A DNA stretch of 5,168 bases from Variovorax sp. (GTDB lineage Bacteria > Pseudomonadota > Gammaproteobacteria > Burkholderiales > Burkholderiaceae_C), in the NCBI GenBank assembly GCA_028292835.1, contig JAQGLP010000170.1:1-5168 (forward strand), read 5' to 3'. The notes under the pieces are model-generated. The model was not told the origin of the DNA. It made no database searches and worked only from the letters and a program-made list of their open reading frames with translations. Every line of letters begins with the position of its first letter. Position 1 is the first letter of the stretch. The position numbers and the translations under genes were made by a program. Shown piece after piece: positions 1 to 5,168 of this stretch.

Positions 1-3000
1 CGCGTGGTGGCCGACAAGCTGCCGCTCACGCTCGACAAGAGCGGCGCCGGCAAGGTGACGATCGGGCCGCTGCCCCCGGCCGAGGCGCCGCGCGAGCTGC
101 TGCTCGAAGCCAGCTACTCCGACCCCAGCGGCGAGGTGCAGACCCTGCGCGGCACGCAAACCCTGTGGCCCGCGGCCGTCGTCGCCGGCCTCAGGACCGA
201 GGGCTGGGTGTCGGTCGACAGAAAGCTCGGGCTGCAGGCGCTGGCGCTCGACCTCGCGGGCCGGCCGCTGGCCGGAGTGCCGATCGAGGTGCGGGCGGTG
301 GCGCGCACCACCACCACCAGCCGCAAGCGCCTGGTCGGCGGCTTCTACACCTACGACAACAGGACCGACACCCGGGACCTGGGCGCCGTGTGCGGCGGCA
401 GGAGCGACGCCCGCGGGCTGCTTTCGTGCGAGGTCGCGCTGAAGGAAGCCGGCCAGGTCGAGCTGATCGCCACCGCCCGGGACAGGGACGGCCATGCGAG
501 CCTGGCCGCCAGCTCGGTCTACGTGACGCGCCAGGGCGAGCTGTGGTTCGGCGGCGAGGACCACGACCGCATCGACGTGTTGCCCGAGAAAAAGAGCTAC
601 CGGCCGGGCGAGATCGCCCGCTTCCAGGTGCGCAGCCCGTTTCGCATGGCGACGGCGCTGGTGTCGGTCGAGCGCGAGGGCGTCCTCGAAACCCACGTGG
701 TGCAGATCAACGGGCAGGACCCGACCGTGAGCCTGCAGGTGCGGCCCGAATGGGGGCCGAACGTGTACGTCAGCGTGCTGGCGCTGCGCGGGCGGCTGCA
801 CGAGGTGCCGTGGTACAGCTTCTTCACCTGGGGCTACAGGGCGCCACGCGAGTGGTGGAGCGCCTTCCGGTACGAAGGCAGGGAGTACGTGGCGCCGACC
901 GCGCTGGTCGACCTGAGCAAGCCGGCCTACCGGCTCGGGGTGGCCGAGATCCGCGTCGGCGACGAGCCGCACCGCCTCGACGTGAAGGTGGCGAGCGACA
1001 AGCCCCGCTACCCGGTGCGCGGCACGGCGCGGGTCACCGTCAGCGCCAGGCTGCCCGACGGCAAGCCCGCGGCCGGCGCCGAGGTGGCGCTCGCGGCCGT
1101 GGACCAGGCGCTGCTGGAGCTGAGGCCCAACGACAGCTGGAACCTGCTCGAAGCCATGCTGCGGCGGCGCAGCTGGGGCGTCGCCACCTCGACCGCACAG
1201 ATGGAGATCGTCGGGCGGCGCCACTACGGACGCAAGGCGGTGCCGGCGGGCGGCGGCGGCGGCAAGGCCGCAACGCGCGAGCTGCTCGACACGCTCCTGC
1301 TGTGGAACCCGCGGCTGGTGCTCGACGCGAACGGCCAAGCCGTGGTGACGGTGCCGCTGAACGACGCGCTGACCACCTTCCGCATCGTCGCCGTGGCCGA
1401 CGCCGGCACCGGCCTGTTCGGCACCGGGCAGACCTCGATCCAGGCGACGCAGGACCTGCAGATCATCAGCGGCCTGCCGCCGCTGGTGCGCGAGGACGAC
1501 CGCTTCCGCGCCCAGGTCACGCTGCGCAACACCACGTCCAGGGCGATGCGGGTGGAGGCGGCGCTGCGCGCCTCGCCGCCGGACGCGGGCGCGGCCCCGA
1601 AGCCGCAGACGGCGGACCTGGCGCCCGGCGAATCGCGCGAGCTGGCCTGGGACGTGACGGCGCCCGCGCAGCCGGACGCCGCCCGCGCCGACGTCCTGCT
1701 ATGGGACATCGAGGCCCGCGACACCCTGGGCGGCGCACACGATGCGCTCAAGGTGCGCCAGCGCCTCGTGCCCGCGGTGCCGCTCACGGTGCGCCAAGCC
1801 ACGCTGGCGCGGCTCGACGGCCTTCTCACGCTCGACGTGGCCCTGCCCGCCGACGCCCTGCCCGGCCGCGGCGGCCTGAAGCTGTCCGTGCAGTCCCGGC
1901 TGGCCGACGGGCTCGCGGGCGTGCGCGACTGGTTCGCTGCCTACCCCTACAGCTGCCTGGAGCAGCAGGCCAGCAAGTCGCTGGCCCTGCGCGACGGCAA
2001 GGCTTGGCAGGCGCTGCTGGCCCAACTGCCGGGCTACCTCGACAGCGACGGCCTGGCCAGCTACTTCCCGCCGCGGGACGGCGACGCCAGCCACGGCAGC
2101 GACACCCTGACGGCCTACCTGCTGGCCGCCACGCACGAGGCCGCCGCGCTCGATGCCGCCTTCGCGCTGCCCGAGGCGGTGCGTGCGCCGATGGAGCGCG
2201 GCCTGCTGGCCTTCGTCGAGGGCCGTATCCAGCGCGACTTCTGGAGCCCGCGTAAGGACCTGGACGTGCGCAAGCTCGCCGCGCTGGAGGCGCTGTCGCG
2301 CTACGGCCATGCCCAGGCGCGCCTGCTCGGCGGCATTGTCATCGCGCCCAACCAGTGGCCGACCGGCGCGGTGATCGACTGGCTCAGCCTCCTCAAGCGC
2401 CTGCCCGACATACCCCGGCGCCAGCAGCGCATCGACGAAGCCACCCGCATCCTGCAGGCCCGGCTGTCGTACCAGGGCAGCCGGCTGGTCTTCAGCACCG
2501 AGCAGGACGACCGCTGGTGGTGGCTGATGACCAACGGCGACGTCAACGCCGGGCGGCTGCTGCTCGCCGTGCTGGACGACCCGGCCTGGAAGGACGACAC
2601 ATCCAGGCTCGCCAGCGGCTTCATCGCGCGCCAGCAGGGCGGCGCCTGGCCCACCACCACCGCCAACCTGTGGGGCGGGCTGGCGCTGGAGAAGTTCTCA
2701 AGGAAGTTCGAGAGCGCGCCGGTGGCCGGCATCACGGCGGCGCAGTTCGGCGCCGTCCGGGCGGAAGTCGACTGGAGCAAGGTCGAGCGCGCCAAGACCG
2801 GGGACGCGGGCGGCGCGCCGAGCCCGGCCTTGTCCGGCGCGCCCGCGGCGCCCGGCGGCCTGCGCAACAACACCCTGTTCCTGCCCTGGGGCACGCCTGC
2901 GGCGCGCGACACCCTGGTGGTGACGCAGCAGGGCAGCGGCAGCCCCTGGCTGACCCTGCAGGCGCTCGCCGCCGTGCCGCTCAAGGCGCCTTTTGCGGCC

Positions 3001-3432
3001 GGCTATGCGATCAGGAAGACCTACGTCCCGGTCCAGCAGGCCAGTGCCGGCAGGTACACGCGGGGCGACGTGCTGCGCGTGACGCTCGAAGTCAATGCCA
3101 GCGCCGACATGCGCTGGGTCGCCATCACCGACCCGCTCCCCGGGGGCGCGGGCCTCCTGGGCGGCGGCCTGGGTCGCGACTCGAAAATCGCCATGCAGGG
3201 CGAAAAAGCCTTCTCCGGCGCCGGCTGGCCCGCCTTCGAGGAGCGCGGCTTCGAGACCTTCCGCAGCTACTACGAATACCTGCCCAAGGGCGTGACGAAG
3301 ATCGAATACACCGTGCGCCTGAACAACGCCGGCGACTTCGCCCTGCCCCCGAGCCGCGTCGAGGCGCTCTACGCGCCGGAGATATTCGGCGAGACGCCCA
3401 ATGCGCGGATGAGAATTGAGGCCGCCAAATAG
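1..3432 (+). CDS. Bacterial alpha-2-macroglobulin, thioester type (5' end cut by window)
   Basis: This is the C-terminal part of an envelope protein of the bacterial alpha-2-macroglobulin family, which traps attacking proteases by covalent thioester capture. Frame 1 is open to the window edge, so the true start lies upstream; residues here count from the GTG at 4. Visible in order: beta-rich MG-type domains (about 1-180); a bait-region-type domain (about 185-310, with YRPGE near 199); an MG segment ending in VDQALLEL (366-373); a five-glycine run (416-420); the A2M signature domain (about 434-525, starting LLLWNPRLVLD); the thioester motif C651-L-E-Q654 inside YPYSCLEQQASK; a helical thioester domain to about 905; an Ala/Pro/Gly linker (about 932-955); and C-terminal MG domains with DPLPGG (1043-1048). 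The ~490 residues after the thioester cysteine resemble E. coli YfhM, suggesting at least 500 residues are missing upstream. The only other cysteines are 130 and 142, a plausible disulfide. The usual partner gene pbpC does not follow. The family call is firm; the exact subtype is not. Confidence 0.95.
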   Translation, partial: RVVADKLPLTLDKSGAGKVTIGPLPPAEAPRELLLEASYSDPSGEVQTLRGTQTLWPAAVVAGLRTEGWVSVDRKLGLQALALDLAGRPLAGVPIEVRAVARTTTTSRKRLVGGFYTYDNRTDTRDLGAVCGGRSDARGLLSCEVALKEAGQVELIATARDRDGHASLAASSVYVTRQGELWFGGEDHDRIDVLPEKKSYRPGEIARFQVRSPFRMATALVSVEREGVLETHVVQINGQDPTVSLQVRPEWGPNVYVSVLALRGRLHEVPWYSFFTWGYRAPREWWSAFRYEGREYVAPTALVDLSKPAYRLGVAEIRVGDEPHRLDVKVASDKPRYPVRGTARVTVSARLPDGKPAAGAEVALAAVDQALLELRPNDSWNLLEAMLRRRSWGVATSTAQMEIVGRRHYGRKAVPAGGGGGKAATRELLDTLLLWNPRLVLDANGQAVVTVPLNDALTTFRIVAVADAGTGLFGTGQTSIQATQDLQIISGLPPLVREDDRFRAQVTLRNTTSRAMRVEAALRASPPDAGAAPKPQTADLAPGESRELAWDVTAPAQPDAARADVLLWDIEARDTLGGAHDALKVRQRLVPAVPLTVRQATLARLDGLLTLDVALPADALPGRGGLKLSVQSRLADGLAGVRDWFAAYPYSCLEQQASKSLALRDGKAWQALLAQLPGYLDSDGLASYFPPRDGDASHGSDTLTAYLLAATHEAAALDAAFALPEAVRAPMERGLLAFVEGRIQRDFWSPRKDLDVRKLAALEALSRYGHAQARLLGGIVIAPNQWPTGAVIDWLSLLKRLPDIPRRQQRIDEATRILQARLSYQGSRLVFSTEQDDRWWWLMTNGDVNAGRLLLAVLDDPAWKDDTSRLASGFIARQQGGAWPTTTANLWGGLALEKFSRKFESAPVAGITAAQFGAVRAEVDWSKVERAKTGDAGGAPSPALSGAPAAPGGLRNNTLFLPWGTPAARDTLVVTQQGSGSPWLTLQALAAVPLKAPFAAGYAIRKTYVPVQQASAGRYTRGDVLRVTLEVNASADMRWVAITDPLPGGAGLLGGGLGRDSKIAMQGEKAFSGAGWPAFEERGFETFRSYYEYLPKGVTKIEYTVRLNNAGDFALPPSRVEALYAPEIFGETPNARMRIEAAK
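1942..1977 (+). other. Thioester motif region (CLEQ) of the macroglobulin
   Basis: The codons at 1954-1965 encode Cys-Leu-Glu-Gln within the context YPYSCLEQQASK. In thioester-containing macroglobulins and complement proteins, the Cys and Gln side chains form an internal thioester that bonds to the target after bait-region cleavage. All four residues are present, so this copy should be chemically competent, unlike YfaS-type homologues that lack the motif. Activity itself is inferred. Confidence 0.9.
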
Positions 3433-3446
3433 GCTGGCCCTGCCTC

Positions 3447-3469
3447 AGCGTTCAGGAGCGCTTCTTTTT
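3447..3469 (+). terminator. Possible short intrinsic terminator of the macroglobulin gene
   Basis: AGCGTT (3447-3452) can pair with AGCGCT (3457-3462), including one G-U pair, around a four-base CAGG loop. TCTTTTT follows at once (3463-3469). It lies 15 bases after the macroglobulin stop codon, where a terminator is expected. The stem is short, and the T-tract is also the complement of lysine codons at the end of the convergent gene, so it may be coincidental. Confidence 0.35.
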
Positions 3470-3655
3470 CCGGGCCGGCGCCGCCGGCTTGCCGCTCCAG
3501 AAATCGGTGATCTGCCTGGCGAGGTCGTTTTGCGCCGACGTCACCTGGCGCTTCGCCGCGGCGGTCGCCTGGCCGCGGGCCGAACCCGCCACCTTGTTGG
3601 CCGTACTGAGCCAGGCGCTCATGAACGGATTTTTCGCTAGCCAAGGATTTCGCAT
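3452..3655 (-). CDS. Small conserved-looking basic protein, 67 aa, unknown function
   Basis: This 67-residue reading frame runs convergent to the macroglobulin gene, and the two stop codons are 19 bases apart. The protein begins MRNPWLAKNPFMSAWLSTAN, continues with an Ala/Gln/Arg-rich probably helical stretch (about residues 23-54), and ends in a lysine/arginine tail (ARKKKRS). There is no signal peptide, no clear membrane helix and no cysteine. I recall similar small hypothetical proteins with an NPF-MSAWLS-type start in Burkholderiales, but from memory only, and I know no function. I chose the ATG at 3655 because the recognisable sequence begins there. The frame stays open upstream to 3871, but that extension reads like non-coding translation. 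The ribosome site is weak (GGGA, minus strand, five bases before the start). A role with nucleic acid or other anionic partners would be a guess from the basic tail. Confidence 0.7.
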   Translation of the reverse strand: MRNPWLAKNPFMSAWLSTANKVAGSARGQATAAAKRQVTSAQNDLARQITDFWSGKPAAPARKKKRS

Positions 3656-3662
3656 GTGAGTC

Positions 3663-3688
3663 CCGATGGCGGCCAAAGGCCGATGGCG
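3663..3688. repeat. 9-bp direct repeat flanking a GGCCAAAGGCC palindrome
   Basis: CCGATGGCG occurs at 3663-3671 and again at 3680-3688, a 17-base period. Between them, and overlapping by a base or two, is GGCCAAAGGCC (3671-3681), whose arms are perfect inverted repeats. The block sits 8-33 bases upstream of the minus-strand start codon, so it would lie in or near that gene's leader or operator. Function is unknown, and short GC-rich repeats can arise by chance. Confidence 0.45.
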
Positions 3689-3801
3689 CCAGCTTTGCCG
3701 AGGACAACACAAGCCGTCATCCGCCCAGGGAGCGATCCGGCGTGGTCCTTGTCCGACGCTGCACCCTCTCGGCACGTGGAAGCCGCCTGGGGACAAAACC
3801 G

Positions 3802-3831
3802 TTGACCTCCTCGGGCCAGCGAGAACATCAT
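3802..3831 (+). promoter_or_regulatory. Candidate sigma-70-type promoter for the small membrane genes
   Basis: TTGACC (3802-3807) matches five of six bases of the -35 consensus. CATCAT (3826-3831), 18 bases further on, matches four of six bases of the -10 consensus. Transcription would begin near 3838 and leave a leader of about 108 bases before the ATG at 3946. It is the best match I found in the region by eye, but such matches are common. Confidence 0.3.
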
Positions 3832-3875
3832 GGGCAGGAGCGAGACGAATTCCTTGGGCGCCCCTGACCATTCAT

Positions 3876-3907
3876 TCAAGTCGAAGCCGCTTCGCAGTTC
3901 GTCTTGA
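3876..3907 (+). promoter_or_regulatory. Nested inverted repeats in the leader of the membrane gene pair
   Basis: CGAAGC (3882-3887) and GCTTCG (3889-3894) are a perfect inverted repeat around one central base. An outer pair, TCAAG (3876-3880) and CTTGA (3903-3907), encloses it. The heptamer ATTCAAG also occurs twice as a direct repeat (3874-3880 and 3907-3913). The arrangement could be a folded leader RNA or a protein-binding site. Both readings are inference. Confidence 0.3.
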
Positions 3908-3945
3908 TTCAAGGGTTGGGCTGCTTTGTTCAACCAGGAGAAAAC

Positions 3946-4128
3946 ATGGCATTTGTCGTTTTTGTTGTCCTGTTTGTCATACCGCTTTGGCGCATCTGCT
4001 CGCGTGCCGGGTTCAACCCCGCACTGTCGCTCCTTGTCATCATTCCACTCGTCGGCAGCATCGTCCTTGCAGCGCTGCTTTCTTTCCGCGAATGGCCGCA
4101 ACCCTCCATCGCATCCAGGGAGCCATAA
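3946..4128 (+). CDS. Small two-helix inner-membrane protein, 60 aa, unknown function
   Basis: The start is fixed by a strong ribosome site, AGGAG at 3936-3940, five bases before the ATG at 3946. A longer frame from the TTG at 3904 lacks such support. The 60-residue protein has a hydrophobic segment at about residues 2-14, a short basic turn (R16, R20) with AGF at 21-23, a second hydrophobic segment at about 26-46, and a short tail containing WP (50-51). This predicts a hairpin of two inner-membrane helices. The next gene encodes a protein with the same plan (AGF, then a helix with P-L-x-G, then F-x-x-WP), so the two are probably related. The next gene starts two bases after this stop, and its ribosome site lies inside this coding region, pointing to one transcript and possible translational coupling. 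Its base composition is less GC-rich than the macroglobulin gene. I recognise no named family with confidence. Confidence 0.82.
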   Translation: MAFVVFVVLFVIPLWRICSRAGFNPALSLLVIIPLVGSIVLAALLSFREWPQPSIASREP

Positions 4129-4130
4129 AC

Positions 4131-4343
4131 ATGGGCAGCTTCTCAACCTGGCATGGGTCAATCGTTCTTCCCCTCCTTCTGCTGTTGCCCAACCTGCTGT
4201 TGCCCAACCTTCTGTTCATCCCCGCCGCAAGGAAGGCGGGATTTTCGGCCTGGTGGGTCGTCCTGTCGCTCGTTCCCTTGATGGGAATCGTCTTGCTCTG
4301 GCTCTTTGCCTTCGCAAAATGGCCTGCGCAACCCAACAGGTAA
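4131..4343 (+). CDS. Small two-helix membrane protein, 70 aa, relative of the preceding gene
   Basis: AGGGAG (4117-4122) lies eight bases before the ATG at 4131, which I chose over the in-frame ATG at 4092 inside the preceding gene. The 70-residue protein has a very leucine-rich first segment (about residues 11-31), a basic turn RKAGF (34-38), a second helix (about 41-61), and a short tail with AKWP (62-65). The RKAGF-x-x-WW turn followed by a hydrophobic helix and F-A-K-WP recalls small uncharacterised membrane proteins I have seen in proteobacteria; that is recollection, not a search result. Residues 17-21 and 22-26 are an exact LLLPN repeat, caused by a 15-bp tandem duplication. This places two extra prolines and asparagines in or next to the first helix, so its membrane crossing may be altered. 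It is probably co-transcribed with the upstream gene. Function unknown. Confidence 0.82.
   Translation: MGSFSTWHGSIVLPLLLLLPNLLLPNLLFIPAARKAGFSAWWVVLSLVPLMGIVLLWLFAFAKWPAQPNR
4179..4208 (+). repeat. Exact 15-bp tandem duplication inside the 70-aa gene
   Basis: CTGCTGTTGCCCAAC occurs twice head to tail, at 4179-4193 and 4194-4208, with no mismatch. A degenerate partial third copy, CTTCTGTTC, follows (4209-4217). The unit is five codons, so the frame is kept and LLLPN is repeated. The lack of mismatches suggests a recent slippage event, and such a tract can change copy number. Confidence 0.95.
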
Positions 4344-4414
4344 TTCACCCACCCTGCATTGCAGCGGGCCATACTGGCTCGCCCTGTTTTCCAACCACCA
4401 TCGAAAGATTGCCC

Positions 4415-4900
4415 ATGAGAAATTCTTATGTCCTGTCAGCAGTTCTCGCGGTTGCTCTTTCAGGCTGCGCGTCAGCTCCATCCGGGCCCGGAGCCGCATC
4501 GGCACGAACAGAAGTCTGCAGGGCAGCCAGTGAGCAGGAAATCGCGGCTTTGTTCGACCGATGGAATCGATCGCTGCAAACCGGCGATCCACACCAAGTG
4601 GTCGCCAACTACGCCGACCGCTCGGTCCTTCTTCCCACCGTATCGAACAAGCCGCGACTCACAGCCGCCGAGAAGGAGGACTATTTCCATCACTTCCTCG
4701 AAAACAAGCCCGTCGGCAAGATCGATTCCAGAACCATCGAGATCGGCTGCAACACCGCGGTCGATGCCGGGCTTTACACCTTCACCTTCGGCACCACGGG
4801 TGCTCAAGTCAAGGCACGCTACACATACACCTACAAATGGGACGGAAGGCAATGGCTGATTACAAGCCACCACTCTTCCGCAATGCCGGAGAAGAACTGA
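4415..4900 (+). CDS. Lipoprotein with NTF2-like, CaMKII-association-type domain (SgcJ/EcaC-like)
   Basis: The 161-residue protein starts with a lipoprotein signal peptide: a short basic N-terminus, a hydrophobic stretch to about residue 15, and the lipobox L15-S-G-C18. Alanine after the cysteine suggests sorting to the outer membrane, with the body in the periplasm. Residues about 40-155 look like the NTF2-like fold of the SgcJ/EcaC and CaMKII association-domain group: a helix with RWNRSLQTGD, then YADRSVLLPT, then DYFHHFL, then the strand pair DAGLYTF and RYTYTYKWDG, ending QWLITSHHSS near 147-155. In eukaryotes this domain assembles the CaMKII hub; in bacteria it occurs as small stand-alone proteins of mostly unknown role. 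There is no kinase here. Cysteines 35 and 112 could form a disulfide. The ribosome site is modest (GAAAGA, 4403-4408). The gene begins 71 bases after the membrane pair on the same strand, so co-transcription is plausible but unproven. Confidence 0.88.
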   Translation: MRNSYVLSAVLAVALSGCASAPSGPGAASARTEVCRAASEQEIAALFDRWNRSLQTGDPHQVVANYADRSVLLPTVSNKPRLTAAEKEDYFHHFLENKPVGKIDSRTIEIGCNTAVDAGLYTFTFGTTGAQVKARYTYTYKWDGRQWLITSHHSSAMPEKN

Positions 4901-4907
4901 GGCGTCC

Positions 4908-4953
4908 ACGGGCGCAGCCCTTGCGCCGGGGTAACCGCCAGGGCTGCGCCCGT
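4908..4953 (+). terminator. Perfect 14-bp inverted repeat, likely terminator after the lipoprotein gene
   Basis: ACGGGCGCAGCCCT (4908-4921) and AGGGCTGCGCCCGT (4940-4953) are perfectly complementary arms around an 18-base loop, starting eight bases after the stop codon. Inside the loop, CGG and CCG could add a small inner stem. The only T-run is TTTT at 4964-4967, ten bases beyond the stem, so this is not a textbook intrinsic terminator. It could still end transcription weakly or protect the 3' end of the messenger RNA. The position between two same-strand genes supports a transcript boundary role. Confidence 0.55.
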
Positions 4954-5002
4954 CGTCGGCGCCTTTTGGCCAACCTCAGGCCGCTCCATAGGAAACATTG
5001 CC

Positions 5003-5168
5003 ATGTCCGGTGACGATCCGCTCCTTGCAAGCCAGTGGGTGGTGCGCATTGCCCTCCTCCTGGTCGCGGCCATCGCCATGGCCGGCGGCGCGTTGCAGCT
5101 GTTCCTGGGCCAACCCGAGACCTCGCCGCGCCTGGACAATGTCCATCGGTTCATGGCTGGCGTGTATT
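5003..5168 (+). CDS. DUF4345-type membrane protein, N-terminal part (cut by window end)
   Basis: The ATG at 5003 is preceded by AGGAAA (4990-4995) at a seven-base spacing, a good ribosome site, and the frame stays open to the window end (55 complete codons). The visible part has a short polar N-terminus, a membrane helix at about residues 16-36 following R15, and the sequence P42-R-L-D-N, then HRFMAGVY (48-55). A first helix followed by a polar loop and an R-F-x-A-G-x-Y start to the second helix is how I know DUF4345 proteins, which are about 130-residue proteins with four predicted helices and no established function. Most of the protein lies outside the window, so the family call rests on this short segment. 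It follows the 14-bp inverted repeat, so it may have its own promoter, though I see no convincing one. Confidence 0.75.
   Translation, partial: MSGDDPLLASQWVVRIALLLVAAIAMAGGALQLFLGQPETSPRLDNVHRFMAGVY

Larger units (their letters stand above)
3656..3945. other. Divergent intergenic region with small repeats, no gene seen
   Basis: These 290 bases lie between the starts of the minus-strand 67-residue gene and the plus-strand 60-residue gene, so they should hold both promoters. Reading frames crossing the region look like chance translations: they are rich in Arg, Pro, Trp and Cys, with no ribosome site or family resemblance. The region contains a 9-bp direct repeat around a palindrome (3663-3688), a possible promoter (3802-3831), and inverted repeats in the presumed leader (3876-3935). 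I see no tRNA, riboswitch or mobile element. Confidence 0.6.

Noticed and set aside
165..2255. A 696-codon open frame on the plus strand in another phase inside the macroglobulin gene
   Set aside because: It is Arg/Gly/Ala-rich with no recognisable domain, a typical shadow of a GC-rich gene. The main frame over the same bases encodes an unmistakable macroglobulin with CLEQ.
1699..2984. Long minus-strand open frames opposite the macroglobulin (1699-2310 and 2301-2984)
   Set aside because: They are antisense shadows caused by high GC with few stop codons; they show no ribosome site and no family features.
3471..3495. GCCGGC-GCC-GCCGGC inverted repeat as a terminator at the convergent junction
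   Set aside because: It lies inside the minus-strand coding region, and no T-run follows it on either strand. It is explained by Gly/Ala/Pro codons in GC-rich DNA.
3637..4161. A 174-codon minus-strand frame over the intergenic region and the 60-residue gene
   Set aside because: Its composition is charged, cysteine-containing and random-looking. It overlaps the better supported genes on both sides and has no plausible ribosome site.
3666..4343. A 225-codon plus-strand frame ending with the 70-residue protein
   Set aside because: Only the part from the ATG at 4131 has a ribosome site and a coherent membrane protein. The upstream part overlaps the 60-residue gene in another phase and looks non-coding.
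4354..4364. CTGCA-T-TGCAG near-palindrome between the 70-residue gene and the lipoprotein gene
   Set aside because: Arms of five bases with a one-base centre cannot form a stable hairpin and no T-tract follows. It may be chance, so I did not call a terminator.
3926..4900. A 324-codon frame giving the lipoprotein a long N-terminal extension
   Set aside because: The extension crosses both membrane genes in another phase. Starting at 4415 gives a perfect lipoprotein signal with L-S-G-C.

Overview
The window looks like a piece of chromosome from a GC-rich Gram-negative bacterium. A betaproteobacterium of the order Burkholderiales (Comamonadaceae-like) is my best guess. This rests on the strong G/C bias at third codon positions, an envelope alpha-2-macroglobulin with a thioester, and small proteins of a style I associate with that group. 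The taxonomy is inference; no rRNA or tRNA gene is present to anchor it.

Layout. Positions 1-3432 (+) hold the C-terminal ~1143 codons of a large bacterial alpha-2-macroglobulin; the gene began upstream of the window. Its stop lies 19 bases from the stop of a convergent 67-residue gene (3655-3452, -). A short hairpin with a T-tract spans this junction. Positions 3656-3945 (290 bases) contain no convincing gene. They carry small repeats, inverted repeats and a possible promoter. Three same-strand genes follow: a 60-residue two-helix membrane protein (3946-4128), a related 70-residue membrane protein starting 2 bases later (4131-4343), and a 161-residue lipoprotein with an NTF2-like, CaMKII-association-type domain (4415-4900). 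A perfect 14-bp inverted repeat follows the lipoprotein gene. The start of a DUF4345-type membrane protein (5003-) then runs off the window end.

How the genes may work together. Most products appear to belong to the cell envelope: a macroglobulin that can covalently trap proteases, small inner-membrane proteins, a lipoprotein and a DUF4345-type membrane protein. Only the two small membrane genes are tightly linked (2-base gap), and the lipoprotein gene may share their transcript. Nothing ties the macroglobulin functionally to the genes downstream. I see no mobile element, CRISPR array or RNA gene. The most distinctive points are the pair of related mini membrane proteins, one carrying an exact 15-bp in-frame tandem duplication, and their linkage to the CaMKII-association-like lipoprotein. 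I do not see clear proof of a new system.
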